A stretch of DNA of 64,000 nucleotides from Microthrixaceae bacterium (GCA_020637215.1 JACJWI010000001.1:682001-746000), one strand, 5' to 3'. Shown: positions 16,676 through 26,249, counted from the stretch's first letter. The notes: generated by a model from the sequence alone, not told the origin. Numbers and translations: made by a program.

Positions 16676-18372
16676 GCCGACTGCGTCGCCTCCGCACTCC
16701 CGTCCTCGCCGCGGCCGCCACCGTGCTCGTCGGCGCGGGTTCGCTCCTGTCGCTCGGGGCCGGAGCCGGGGGCGGCCCGATGACCGTCGAGGGCGCCTCC
16801 CTCGAGTGGGCGCTGTCCGAGGAGCTCAACACCGGCGCCTTCGACGGGTCCTGCAACCACCTGAGCGCCGGACGCACCGACGGTTCCGCCGCCGCCTACA
16901 CGGGCACCGACGGCGACGTCACCGTGCTGAAGCGCACCGCCGGCGGCTCCGACGTGGTCGTCTCGGACTGGGCATCCCGATGCCTCGATGCCTCTGGCAC
17001 CCGGGTGACCGCCGGTGGATCGGCCCGCCTCGGCCTGCGGGTCCGGCTCACCGGCGGCGACGGGACCCACGACCCGGCCAGCGGGGCCACGACGGTCCGC
17101 TGGAGCGGCACGATCAGCGCCAACCTCTACGACGAGCTGGTCCCGACGTGGTTCAGCGACCTCACGTTGAGCATCGACGACGCCGGGAGCGGGACGCTGA
17201 GCGCGACCGTGGCCGGCTACGCCTCCAGCCTGGAGAACCCCGACGTCCGCCAGGAGGTCCCGCCGATCCCCGGCGTGGTGATCGCCCGGTTCCGCACGAC
17301 CGGCACCGGTCCGGGCCCGATGACGGTCACACCGGATTACCTCGGTGTCCGCTACGAGTCGACCGCCGCTCCCCAGGTGCGCACGACACCGTCGTGGGGC
17401 GCATGGCCCCCGGCGATGGTCGCCGCCATGGAGCGGACGGGGACCGCCGCGTACTGGTACTCGACCGGATCGTCCTCCGACACGCGCAAGGTCCCCGCCC
17501 CGATCACGTTCTCGTCGGGATCCCCGACCGGTCCCACCACCACAGTCCCGACCACCACCACAGCCCCGACCACCGCGCCCTCGACCACCACACCACCGAC
17601 CACCGCGCCCTCGACCACCACACCACCGACGACCGCAGCGGCCCCGACCACCGCCGGGGACGCCACCGTGCTCGCGGCGCCCTCGAACGCCGCGACATCA
17701 CCCGCGCCGCGCACACCCCGGTCCTCGACCAGCAGTACCGGACCCTCGACACTCGTCCCCGGGAGCACCGGAGCGACCGAGGGGACGCCGCTCGCGGTTG
17801 TGACCGCCGACCCGGGCGACACCGCCATCACCGCGGGGAGCGCAGCCGACACCACGTCGCCGGCCACCCCGACGGCTCGTACCGCCGATGCCGCCCTCCG
17901 CTACAGCGCCATGAGCGCCACCTACCAGCGGAGCTGGAACCCCGCCTCCCCCGGCAGCGTGAGGATCACCTACGAGGTCGAGAACGTCGGAGACGTCACC
18001 GTCGCCGCCCGCGGTCACGCCGAGGTGTCCACCTCGATCGGCCCCACGGGCCCCGACGCCGCCGTCGAGGTCCGCGCGATCGCCCCCGGCCGGTCCCGCA
18101 CCGTCGAGCACGTCCTCAACGGCGTGTGGCCCGGCTTCGCGGCCGCCGCCGTCGTGGAGCTCGAGCCCTACGTCCCCGCCGAGCCCGGCGTCGACCTGGC
18201 GTCGGCCACGATCACCGCGCACAGCTCGGCCCCCGCATGGCCCTGGCCCCAGATCCTGCTGCTCGCAGCCCTCGCCGCCACGGCGGTCCTGGCCGTCGGA
18301 CGTGTCCGCCGTCGCCGGCCGACCGGGGCACCGACCGATCCCGCTCACCGACCCGAGGAGAACCTCCCATGA
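16672..18372 (+). CDS. HtaA-like heme-binding surface protein
   Basis: A 566-residue exported protein: signal peptide, then an HtaA-like domain of about 220 residues (LEWALSEELNTGAF, VRWSGTISANLYDELVPTWF, GTAAYWYSTGSS), a Thr/Pro stalk of repeated TTTPPTTAPS units, a second beta domain (VRITYEVENVGDVTVAARGH) and a C-terminal helix ILLLAALAATAVLAVG with a basic tail. In Corynebacterium HtaA proteins bind heme at the surface and hand it to HmuT. Tyr and Trp residues are plentiful, but the usual GH motif reads SGT here, so heme ligation may differ. Overlaps the next gene by ATGA. Confidence 0.7.
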   Translation: MSRLRRLRTPVLAAAATVLVGAGSLLSLGAGAGGGPMTVEGASLEWALSEELNTGAFDGSCNHLSAGRTDGSAAAYTGTDGDVTVLKRTAGGSDVVVSDWASRCLDASGTRVTAGGSARLGLRVRLTGGDGTHDPASGATTVRWSGTISANLYDELVPTWFSDLTLSIDDAGSGTLSATVAGYASSLENPDVRQEVPPIPGVVIARFRTTGTGPGPMTVTPDYLGVRYESTAAPQVRTTPSWGAWPPAMVAAMERTGTAAYWYSTGSSSDTRKVPAPITFSSGSPTGPTTTVPTTTTAPTTAPSTTTPPTTAPSTTTPPTTAAAPTTAGDATVLAAPSNAATSPAPRTPRSSTSSTGPSTLVPGSTGATEGTPLAVVTADPGDTAITAGSAADTTSPATPTARTADAALRYSAMSATYQRSWNPASPGSVRITYEVENVGDVTVAARGHAEVSTSIGPTGPDAAVEVRAIAPGRSRTVEHVLNGVWPGFAAAAVVELEPYVPAEPGVDLASATITAHSSAPAWPWPQILLLAALAATAVLAVGRVRRRRPTGAPTDPAHRPEENLP

Positions 18373-19295
18373 GCACCCCGCCAGCCAGCCGCCGGTCCAG
18401 CCGACCGGCCACCCGTCGCCGCCTGCTCGGCGCCGCAGTCACCGCCGTGGCGATGGCCGCCGTCGCCTGCGCACCGGATCCCGGCCCCGCCCCGAACCCG
18501 GACCCGTCGCTGCGATCGGTCTCGAACGCGGTGCTCGAGTGGACGATCAGCCGCGAGGCCGACAACGCGTCGCTCGCACCGGGGATCGTCAACTACTGGT
18601 CGGCCGGTCGCTCCGACGGCACCGCCGCCACCTACGTTCCGACCAACGGCAACGTCACGGTGCAGAAGAAGAACGCCGCGGGATCCTTCGTACCCATCGG
18701 CAGCGAGCTGGCCGTGTCGTGGGCCAACAAGAACCGCGACGGCAACGGCAACCTGGTCACCGCCACCAACGCCTTCTTCCTGGGCCAGCGCGTCCGCTAC
18801 ACCGGCGGGACCGGCACGGTGAACACGGCCACCGGGGCCGCGACCATCCGCTGGAGCGGCACGTTCACCGTCAACTTCTACGGGAGCTACACCCCGTTCT
18901 GGATCGTCGACCCGACGCTGACCGTCGATGCCGGCGGCGCCGCTCGACTCACCGCGACGATCGGCGGCCGCGGTTCCTCGCAGGAGAACCCCGACATCCA
19001 GATCACGCTTCCCGACACGCCCGGCATCACCCTCGCCGAGTTCGCCGACGTCTACGCCGGCGGAGCGATCGCCACCGGGTGGACCGCCCCGACCCGCTAT
19101 CTCGGCTCGAACGTCACTCCCCCCGCCGGGAGCCCGGCCCAGGTCGGAGGTGTCCACAAGGGTGCCTGGCCGCAGTCGTTCGTGAACTTCCACGGCCAGA
19201 CCGGAACCGCGGCGTACTGGTACTCGAGCGGCGCGGCTGCGGACCCGCTCAAGGCGCAGGAACCCGTGGGCGTGCACTACTCACTCAACCCGTGA
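18369..19295 (+). CDS. HtaA-like heme-binding lipoprotein
   Basis: A 308-residue protein with a basic twin-Arg-rich leader, hydrophobic core and lipobox AAVAC, followed by a single HtaA-like domain: LEWTISREADNASLAPG, NYWSAGRSDGTAATY, IRWSGTFTVNFYGSYTPFW, DPTLTVDAGGAARLTATIGG and GTAAYWYSSGAAADPLKAQEP. It is clearly a paralogue of the HtaA-like domain encoded just upstream. It has no stalk or C-terminal anchor, so it is presumably held by lipid. The ATG overlaps the previous stop codon (ATGA). It is a likely relay between the long receptor and HmuT. Confidence 0.7.
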   Translation: MSTPPASRRSSRPATRRRLLGAAVTAVAMAAVACAPDPGPAPNPDPSLRSVSNAVLEWTISREADNASLAPGIVNYWSAGRSDGTAATYVPTNGNVTVQKKNAAGSFVPIGSELAVSWANKNRDGNGNLVTATNAFFLGQRVRYTGGTGTVNTATGAATIRWSGTFTVNFYGSYTPFWIVDPTLTVDAGGAARLTATIGGRGSSQENPDIQITLPDTPGITLAEFADVYAGGAIATGWTAPTRYLGSNVTPPAGSPAQVGGVHKGAWPQSFVNFHGQTGTAAYWYSSGAAADPLKAQEPVGVHYSLNP

Positions 19296-19300
19296 CCCGA

Positions 19301-19343
19301 ACAGCCCTGCCCCAACGACAGCCCTGCCCGAACAGCCCTGCCC
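19301..19343. repeat. Three 12-bp direct repeats
   Basis: ACAGCCCTGCCC occurs at 19301, 19318 and 19332 in the short gap before the heme oxygenase gene. Spacing is 17 and 14 bp. It looks like slippage-generated sequence; no regulatory role is evident. Confidence 0.6.
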
Positions 19344-19371
19344 GAACGACGGAACTGGAGACAGGACACCG

Positions 19372-20031
19372 ATGACCACCACCGACACGATCGAGCTGGA
19401 CCCGCCGTTCTCGGTGCGGATCCGCAACGCGACGATGACCGCGCACCGGGCCGCTGAGCGCAAGCAGTTCGTCCACCGCCTGATGCGGGGCCAGCTCCCG
19501 ATCGACGGCGTGGCCGACCTGATGGTCCAACACCACGCGATCTACCGGGCCCTCGAGGAGACCGGGGACGGCCTGGCCGACGACGCGGTCGTCGGACCCT
19601 TCGTCGGAGCGGAGCTGCGTCGGGTCCCGAGGATCGAGGCCGACCTGGCGAACCTGGTGGGAGCCGACTGGTCCGAGCGGTTCGGCACCCGCCCAGCGAC
19701 GCGGGCGTACGTCGAGCTGATCCGCTCGAGCGGCGCGGAGCCGGCACGGTTCGTCGCGCAGCACTACACGCGACTCCTCGGCGACCTCTCGGGCGGCCAG
19801 GCCATCCGTCGCACCCTCGAGCGTCACTACGGCGATCGGTTGGCCGGTGCCCTGTCGTTCTACGACTTCGACATCGACGACCTGGATGCCTACAAAGACG
19901 CGTACCGGGCCCGATTGGACGACGCCCCGTGGGCCGACGCCGAGCTCGACGCCTTCATCGCCGAGACCAACCGGGCCTACGACGCCAACTCGGCGATGTT
20001 CGTCGAGCTCGACGAGGCCTGGCCCGCCTGA
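19372..20031 (+). CDS. hmuO: Biliverdin-producing heme oxygenase
   Basis: A 219-residue alpha-helical heme oxygenase that opens the heme ring, releasing iron, CO and biliverdin. The proximal heme ligand is the His of TMTAHRAAE (residue 25), the distal-helix glycines are in LLGDLSGGQAIRR, and FYDFDIDDLDAYKDAYR is the conserved C-terminal segment. GGAGACAGGA lies upstream of the ATG as ribosome site. As the last gene of the island it completes the path from surface capture to iron release. The twin hairpin repeat starts 9 bp after the stop. Confidence 0.93.
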   Translation: MTTTDTIELDPPFSVRIRNATMTAHRAAERKQFVHRLMRGQLPIDGVADLMVQHHAIYRALEETGDGLADDAVVGPFVGAELRRVPRIEADLANLVGADWSERFGTRPATRAYVELIRSSGAEPARFVAQHYTRLLGDLSGGQAIRRTLERHYGDRLAGALSFYDFDIDDLDAYKDAYRARLDDAPWADAELDAFIAETNRAYDANSAMFVELDEAWPA

Positions 20032-20039
20032 TCCCGCTC

Positions 20040-20160
20040 CCCCGCCGAACTTGTAGCCCACAGGCCGCCCCACGACCCACCAGCTACAAGATCGTCGCAC
20101 CCCGCCGAACTTGTAGCCCACCGGTCGTCTCACGGCATGCCCGCTACAAGTTCGGCGGGG
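20040..20160. repeat. Twin hairpin repeat, copy 2 (2 x 60 bp)
   Basis: Same 60-bp tandem pair as at 11521-11640. The second unit has a perfect 18-bp stem, CCCCGCCGAACTTGTAGC at 20100-20117 and its exact complement at 20143-20160, around a 25-nt loop. The first unit has an 8-bp core stem and the same loop as copy 1. It starts 9 bp after the heme oxygenase stop and ends 26 bp before the RNase P RNA. A terminator role is plausible for such a stem, although no T-run follows. Confidence 0.85.
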
Positions 20161-20186
20161 TGGCCGGGTGCTGGCACACTGGGAGC

Positions 20187-20571
<385 letters not shown>

Positions 20572-20589
20572 GCCCCGACCGCCCGAGGT

Positions 20590-21270
20590 TCAGACGGACC
20601 GAAGGGCGTGAGCCGCCTCCAGCACCGCGTCCACCGTGGATCCGTCGGATCGGCTGAGCTGATCGACAGCCAGCGTGGCCAGCTTTGCATCCGGTCCACC
20701 GCCCACGAGCGAGGCCGTCGAGCCCGAGCCGGCAGCGGCGGCCGCGATGCGCACCAGGGCGAGCGTGCTCATGGTGGCGTACGTGCGAGCCGCCACCTCC
20801 GCGTCCAGCCCGCCGTCGACGAGGGCATGCACCACCCGGCCGATGACGGCGACCGAGCGCTCCGTGCGTGGACCCCGGTGGGCGAGCAGCAGGGCGAGCT
20901 CGGGCAGGTCGCCGAAGGCATCGACGAGCCGTGACTCGAGCCGCCGCATGAGCACTTCGGGAGCGAGGCCCTCATCGATGTCGCCGAGTCGGTCGAGCGC
21001 ATCGTCGACGATCGCGTCGAGAAGACCCTCTCGGTTGGCGACGTGGCGGTAGATGGCCATCGGGGTGACGGCCAGGTCATCTGCCAGCGACCGCATGCTG
21101 AGGCTCGGGAGCCCGTGTTCAGCGACTCGCGCTCGGGCGGCGGCCACGACGGTGGATCGGGTGAGGGTGGCGATACGCCGACGGTACCACTCGGTGTCTA
21201 CGGTGTAGACGTGTACGGTGTAGACATGTACGGTGCAGACGTGTTCGGCGTCGAGACGCTCGACGACCAT
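20590..21270 (-). CDS. TetR-family transcriptional regulator
   Basis: A 226-residue regulator. The N-terminal helix-turn-helix is GLPSLSMRSLADDLAVTPMAIYRHVANREGLL (given in two parts: recognition helix VTPMAIYRHV), with a C-terminal helical ligand/dimer domain of the TetR C-terminal type. Only the ATG at 21270 gives an in-frame start before the HTH; the preceding ~30 residues are encoded by a 15-bp tandem repeat that is also a palindromic operator. It is divergent from the DUF6506-like gene, with just 12 bp between start codons, so it probably represses both. Its 3' end lies 19 bp from rnpB. Confidence 0.85.
   Translation of the reverse strand: MVVERLDAEHVCTVHVYTVHVYTVDTEWYRRRIATLTRSTVVAAARARVAEHGLPSLSMRSLADDLAVTPMAIYRHVANREGLLDAIVDDALDRLGDIDEGLAPEVLMRRLESRLVDAFGDLPELALLLAHRGPRTERSVAVIGRVVHALVDGGLDAEVAARTYATMSTLALVRIAAAAAGSGSTASLVGGGPDAKLATLAVDQLSRSDGSTVDAVLEAAHALRSV
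21196..21240. promoter_or_regulatory. Triple 15-bp palindromic operator for the TetR protein
   Basis: GTCTACGGTGTAGAC (21196-21210), GTGTACGGTGTAGAC (21211-21225) and ATGTACGGTGCAGAC (21226-21240) are three tandem copies of one palindromic 15-mer with GTCTAC/GTAGAC arms. The array sits inside the 5' coding end of the tetR gene and 43 bp before the divergent start at 21283. Position and symmetry fit an autoregulatory operator. Confidence 0.6.
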
Positions 21271-21282
21271 GGAGGATCGACG

Positions 21283-21591
21283 ATGCAGCGATGGGGTTTC
21301 ATCTACACGCTGGGAGCCGATGCAACGACCCGACGGGTCGACGTCATCGGCTCACCGACCTGCGAGCTGATCGCTGTCGGAGTCGCCTCCCCCGCCGACG
21401 GAGCCGATGCCGCCACGTGGCTGGTCGACCAGGGCGCCGAACTGGTCGAGATGTGCGGCGCCTTCGGCCCTGCCGATCAGGCCTCGGTCGCCGCCGCCCT
21501 GTCCCGCTCGGCCGCCGAGCACCCGGTTCCGCACGGCGCGGTGACCTACCCGTGCGACCAGGCCGCGGGGCTCCACCGCCTCTTCGGCTGA
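21283..21591 (+). CDS. DUF6506-like small protein
   Basis: A 102-residue protein with the pattern MQRWGFIYTL, ELIAVGVASPADGADAA, LVDQGAELVEMCGAFGPADQ and VPHGAVTYPCDQ, matching the small DUF6506 family as I know it (a single alpha/beta domain with a conserved CG-x-FGP motif). Function of the family is unknown. GGAGG is placed 7 nt before the ATG. The gene is the sole divergent neighbour of the TetR regulator and is presumably its main target. Confidence 0.75.
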   Translation: MQRWGFIYTLGADATTRRVDVIGSPTCELIAVGVASPADGADAATWLVDQGAELVEMCGAFGPADQASVAAALSRSAAEHPVPHGAVTYPCDQAAGLHRLFG

Positions 21592-21640
21592 TCCTCCACT
21601 GCAGGCGCCCACCGGTCCCCGACCGGTCCCCGGACGCGGA

Positions 21641-21684
21641 CGAGCCCCGGTCCAAGGCGGGAGAGGAAGGTGGACCAGGGCTCG
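21641..21684. terminator. Hairpin after the DUF6506-like gene
   Basis: CGAGCCCCGGTCC at 21641-21653 pairs with GGACCAGGGCTCG at 21672-21684 (12 Watson-Crick pairs and one G-T) around an 18-nt loop, 50 bp after the stop at 21591. No T-run follows, so termination is inferred from position. Confidence 0.4.
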
Positions 21685-21835
21685 TCACCACGGCCGTTGC
21701 GAACCGTGGGGGTGATGATGAACCGGTCGTACCCGGCGGCCACCCATTTCATGCACACACGCCGTGTGACATCCGTCACGCCTGGCGGACGGGCCGGGGG
21801 TCGCACGGTCGGGGATCTCCGCCCGGACACGCAGA

Positions 21836-21865
21836 GGGGTCCCCGGCCCTGGGACCGGGGACCCC
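21836..21865. terminator. Strong GC hairpin in the 500-bp gap before livH
   Basis: GGGGTCCCCGG at 21836-21846 and CCGGGGACCCC at 21855-21865 form a perfect 11-bp stem with an 8-nt loop. The gap from 21592 to 22097 otherwise holds the hairpin at 21641, a -35-like TTGACA at 21919 and a set of 15-bp repeats; no convincing gene is present. Confidence 0.45.
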
Positions 21866-21918
21866 CACTGGTGGTCGCCCCACCACCGACAGGTACAACG
21901 GCACACCGACGCTTCGCG

Positions 21919-21990
21919 TTGACAGGCAGTGTTACCCAATGCGCTGTTCCCCAATGCGCCTGTTACCCGATGCGCTGTTGCCCAACGGCG
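21919..21990 (+). repeat. Four 15-bp tandem repeats behind a TTGACA element
   Basis: TGTTACCCAATGCGC (21930), TGTTCCCCAATGCGC (21945), TGTTACCCGATGCGC (21961) and a weaker TGTTGCCCAACGGCG (21976) follow TTGACA at 21919-21924. The array is about 110 bp upstream of the livH start. It could bind a regulator of the amino-acid transporter operon or be a slippage product. Confidence 0.55.
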
Positions 21991-22082
21991 CCGACCTGGC
22001 TCACCGACCGCTCAGGATCCACCGGCGCTGCATCTGTCCGACCGGACGTCCCGCATCATCGCCCCCACCGCTGCGATGTCCG

Positions 22083-22098
22083 TATGATTCGGCGCCGA
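22083..22098 (+). promoter_or_regulatory. -10 element before livH
   Basis: TATGAT at 22083-22088 ends 9 bases before the livH ATG, so the mRNA would begin at or just before the start codon. No ribosome site and no clear -35 element are seen. Confidence 0.45.
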
Positions 22099-23495
22099 TG
22101 GACGAGGTACGGGACGGGGCACCACCTCGAGGTGGGCGGCGGGTGGTGCTCGTCGCCCTGCTCGCCCTCGTCGCGTCGGCCTCGCTGCTCTCCTCGCTGG
22201 CCGGCGCCCAGGAGCCGAACCCCACCGCTCCGACCACCACCGCTCCGACCACCACCGCTCCGACCACCACAGCCCCGGGCGGGGTCACGGGTCCCGCCAT
22301 CACGACCACGTTGACGGCCGGCAAGGGCGGCGAGCCCATCGAGGGCGTGGTCGTCACCGTCAGCCGCGACGGCGAGCAGATCGGCCGGGCGACGTCCGGT
22401 CCCGACGGCACGCTAACGATCCCGGTTCCCGAGTCGGGCCAGTACCAGGTCACCCTCGACAAGAAGTCGCTGCCCGACGGCGTCGAGGTCCAGAAGGGCG
22501 CCCCGAGCACCCTCACCCCGTTCGTGCAGGCGAGCGGATCGCTCCCGGTCGTGTTCCGACTGACCGAGGCCGGCCAGGCCGACTCCGGCGGCGGACCGTC
22601 CGACGTCGAACGCCTCACCAGCCTGGCGGCCAGCGGGATCCGCTTCGGGCTGGTCATCGCCCTCGCCGCGGTGGGGTTGTCGCTGATCTTCGGCACCACG
22701 GGACTCACCAACTTCGCCCACGGCGAGCTGATCGCCTTCGGAGCGATCGTCACGTGGTACCTCAACGCACCCAACGGAGGCCTGGGCCTGCCGCTGCTGG
22801 TGGCCGCGGTCGGCGGGATCCTCGCGAGCGGCCTGTTCGGCGCGAGCTTCGAGCTCGGCGTGTACCGACCGCTGCGACGTCGGGGCATGCCGGTCGTGTC
22901 GCAGATGGTGGTGTCGATCGGCCTCGCCTTCGCTCTGCGCTACCTGTTCAGCATCGTGTTCGGTCAGTCCCCCCAGCAGTACGCCCAGTACGCCGCGCAG
23001 TCGCCGACGGTGTCGCTCGGGCCCGTGTCGCTGCGGCCCAAGGACCTGGTGATCACCGCCGTCGCGTTCGCCTGCCTGATCGCCATCGGCCTGTTCCTGC
23101 AGCGGGCCCGGCTCGGCACCGCCATCCGGGCGGTGTCGGACAACCGCGACCTGTCGATCGCGTCCGGCATCGACGACCAGCGGGTCATCCTGATCGTGTG
23201 GGTGGTCGCCGGTGCGCTGGCGGGCCTGTCGGGGATCATGCTGGCCAGCTCCGACTCGACGTCGTGGAACATGGGCCAGCGGGTGCTGCTCGTCACCTTC
23301 GCCGCGGTGGTTCTCGGTGGCCTGGGAACGACCTTCGGCGCCATGGTCGGCGGGCTGGTCGTGGGGATCGTGTCGGACCTGTCGACGTTCTGGCTCGACG
23401 CGGACCTGAAGATCGTCGTGGCGTTGGCGACCCTGGTCGTCGTGCTGCTCATCCGCCCGCAGGGGATCTTCGGCGTGAGGACGCGAACCGCATGA
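22098..23495 (+). CDS. livH: LivH-type ABC permease with N-terminal exported domain
   Basis: A 465-residue protein. Residues ~15-35 are a hydrophobic signal/anchor (VVLVALLALVASASLLSSLAGA), followed by a PTTTAPTTTAPTTTAP linker and a ~90-residue Ig-like domain of the carboxypeptidase-regulatory type (GGEPIEGVVVTVSRDGEQIG, GPDGTLTIPVPESGQYQVTL). From ~175 it is a standard LivH permease: FGTTGLTNFAHGELIAFGA, RARLGTAIRAVSDNRDLS, VVLGGLGTTFGAMVGGLVVG, ending LIRPQGIFG. The family normally lacks the first 160 residues. First gene of livHMGF. Confidence 0.85.
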   Translation: MDEVRDGAPPRGGRRVVLVALLALVASASLLSSLAGAQEPNPTAPTTTAPTTTAPTTTAPGGVTGPAITTTLTAGKGGEPIEGVVVTVSRDGEQIGRATSGPDGTLTIPVPESGQYQVTLDKKSLPDGVEVQKGAPSTLTPFVQASGSLPVVFRLTEAGQADSGGGPSDVERLTSLAASGIRFGLVIALAAVGLSLIFGTTGLTNFAHGELIAFGAIVTWYLNAPNGGLGLPLLVAAVGGILASGLFGASFELGVYRPLRRRGMPVVSQMVVSIGLAFALRYLFSIVFGQSPQQYAQYAAQSPTVSLGPVSLRPKDLVITAVAFACLIAIGLFLQRARLGTAIRAVSDNRDLSIASGIDDQRVILIVWVVAGALAGLSGIMLASSDSTSWNMGQRVLLVTFAAVVLGGLGTTFGAMVGGLVVGIVSDLSTFWLDADLKIVVALATLVVVLLIRPQGIFGVRTRTA

Positions 23496-23508
23496 GCGAG
23501 GCCCGACG

Positions 23509-24478
23509 ATGAACCTCGGCGCCGCGCTCGTCGACGGGCTCCGCGACATGGTCGCGGTCCCCAGCGTCGTGTACGCGCTCGGAGCGATCGGGCTCAACAT
23601 CCAGTTCGGGTTCGCCGGCCTGCTGAACTTCGGCTCCGTCGCCTCGGGCCTGGTCGGCGCGTACGGCGCCTCGATCGCGGTGGACCAGGGCCTTCCGCTC
23701 TGGGTCGGCGTCATCATCGGACTGGCTGCCGCCGCCCTGCTCGGACTCCTGCTCGGGCTTCCCACCTTGCGGCTGCGCGCCGACTACCTGGCCATCGCCA
23801 CCATCTCGGCGGCCGAGATCATCCGGGTGATCGTGAACTCCGCACGTCTCCAGGACGTGACCGGCGGACCGATCGGGCTGACCGGCGGCGCGGATGACTT
23901 CTTCGCCGTCAACCCGATCCCCGAAGGGCGCTACGGCTGGGGGTCGTTCTCGTTCAACCAGAACACGCTGTGGACGATCCTCGTCGGGTGGACGATCGTG
24001 ATCGTGCTGTGCCTGTTCGTGTGGGGTCTCGCCCGCAGCCCGTGGGGCCGTCTGCTCAAGGCGGTCCGCGAGGACGAGGACGCGGCGCGGTCGCTCGGCA
24101 AGAACGTGTTCAAGCTGAAGCTGCAGGCGTTCGTCCTCGGCAGCGTGATCGGCGGCATCGCCGGCATCATCTTCATGTTCGACGGCGGGTTCGTGAAGCC
24201 GGACTTCTTCGTCTCGCAGACCACGTTCAACTGGTACCTGGTCGTCATCCTGGGCGGCGTCGCCACCGTCCTGGGCCCTCCGGTCGGGGCGATCGTCTAC
24301 TGGTTCGTCATCTCGGTCCTCAACAGCGTGCTCACCCAGGTGATCGGCGACGGGTGGTGGATCTTCGACACGACCGACACCGGAGCGATCCGCTACGTGC
24401 TGGTCGGCCTCACGATCGTCCTGCTGCTGGTGTTCCGCCCCCAGGGCCTGCTGGGCGACAAGGACGAGGCGGTCATCG

Positions 24479-24486
<8 letters not shown>
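23509..24486 (+). CDS. livM: Branched-chain amino-acid-type ABC permease LivM
   Basis: A 325-residue permease with about nine helices. Signatures are ALGAIGLNIQFGFAGLLNFG, LPTLRLRADYLAIATISAAEI, SPWGRLLKAVREDEDAARSLG and the C-terminal VFRPQGLLGDKDE. It pairs with LivH to form the membrane pore of a HAAT-family importer. ATG lies 13 bp after livH; its stop overlaps the GTG of livG by eight bases. Confidence 0.92.
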
Positions 24487-25395
<909 letters not shown>

Positions 25396-25399
<4 letters not shown>

Positions 25400-26127
25400 C
25401 CGGCGAACCGCTGCTCGTCGTCCGTGACCTCGTCGCCGGCTACGTCGCCGGCGTCGACATCCTCCGGGGGACCTCGATCGACGTCGCCCGATCCGAGCTG
25501 GTCGGCATCATCGGACCCAACGGCGCCGGGAAGTCCACCCTGATCAAGGCCGTGTTCGGCCTGGTGCCGGTCCGGTCCGGGACGATGACCCTCGACGGCG
25601 ACGACATCGTCGGCGTCCACGGCTACGACCTGGTGTCGCGCGGGGTCGGCTACGTCCCCCAGGTCCGCAACGTGTTCGGCACCCTGAGCGTCGAGGAGAA
25701 CCTCCGCATGGGCGTGTACCTGCGCCCGGACCGCTTCGCCGCTCGACGCGACGACGTGCTCGATCTGTTCCCCACGCTGAGGGACCGACGCGGGGATCGG
25801 GCCGACGCCCTCTCCGGCGGGCAACGCCAGGTGCTCGCCATGGCCCGGGCGCTGATGATGGAGCCCAGCCTCCTCCTGCTCGACGAGCCGTCCGCCGGCC
25901 TGTCCCCCGCCATGCAGGACGAGGTGTTCGCCCGCATCGCCGCGATCAACCACGCGGGCGTGTCGGTGCTCATCGTCGAGCAGAACGCCCACAAGGCGCT
26001 GCGGATCTGCCATCGGGGCTACGTGCTCGACAACGGCACCGACGCCTACACCGGCACCGGGGCAGAACTCCTCGAGGACCCCAAGGTCATCGAGCTGTAC
26101 CTGGGCTCGTTGGTCCGCAACCGCTGA
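25396..26127 (+). CDS. livF: ABC transporter ATPase LivF
   Basis: A 243-residue ATPase of the LivF type: Walker A GPNGAGKSTLIKAVFGL, VGYVPQVRNVFGTLSVEENL (Q-loop region with the LivF-specific NVF), signature LSGGQRQVLAMARALMM, Walker B LLLLDEPSAGLSP, and IVEQNAHKAL in place of the H-loop His-motif of LivG. It ends with VIELYLGSLVRNR, the usual LivF tail. ATGA overlap with livG. A strong bidirectional hairpin follows. Confidence 0.93.
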
Positions 26128-26182
26128 GCCGATCCGGCCCAACTCGACCCGAACCCCGGACGCTGACCCGACCCCGGACGCG

Positions 26183-26214
26183 CTGCGGGGCGCCCCCGGA
26201 AGGGCGCCCCGCAG
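26183..26214. terminator. Bidirectional terminator between livF and livK
   Basis: CTGCGGGGCGCCC and GGGCGCCCCGCAG form a perfect 13-bp stem with a 6-nt loop, midway between the stops of the converging livF and livK genes. There is no T-run, which is common for high-GC actinobacterial terminators. Confidence 0.8.
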
Positions 26215-26249
26215 GAGAGTCGTACGGCCGGAGCCGTCCGCCGGCCCGA

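Noticed and set aside
20040..20160. CRISPR-like array
   Set aside because: Only two units of 60 bp per locus, the whole unit is repeated including the loop, there are no unique spacers and no cas genes in the window.
21670..22314. Frame across the livH upstream region
   Set aside because: Contains the hairpin at 21836 and the 15-bp repeats, is Pro/Arg-rich, and ends within livH in the wrong frame.
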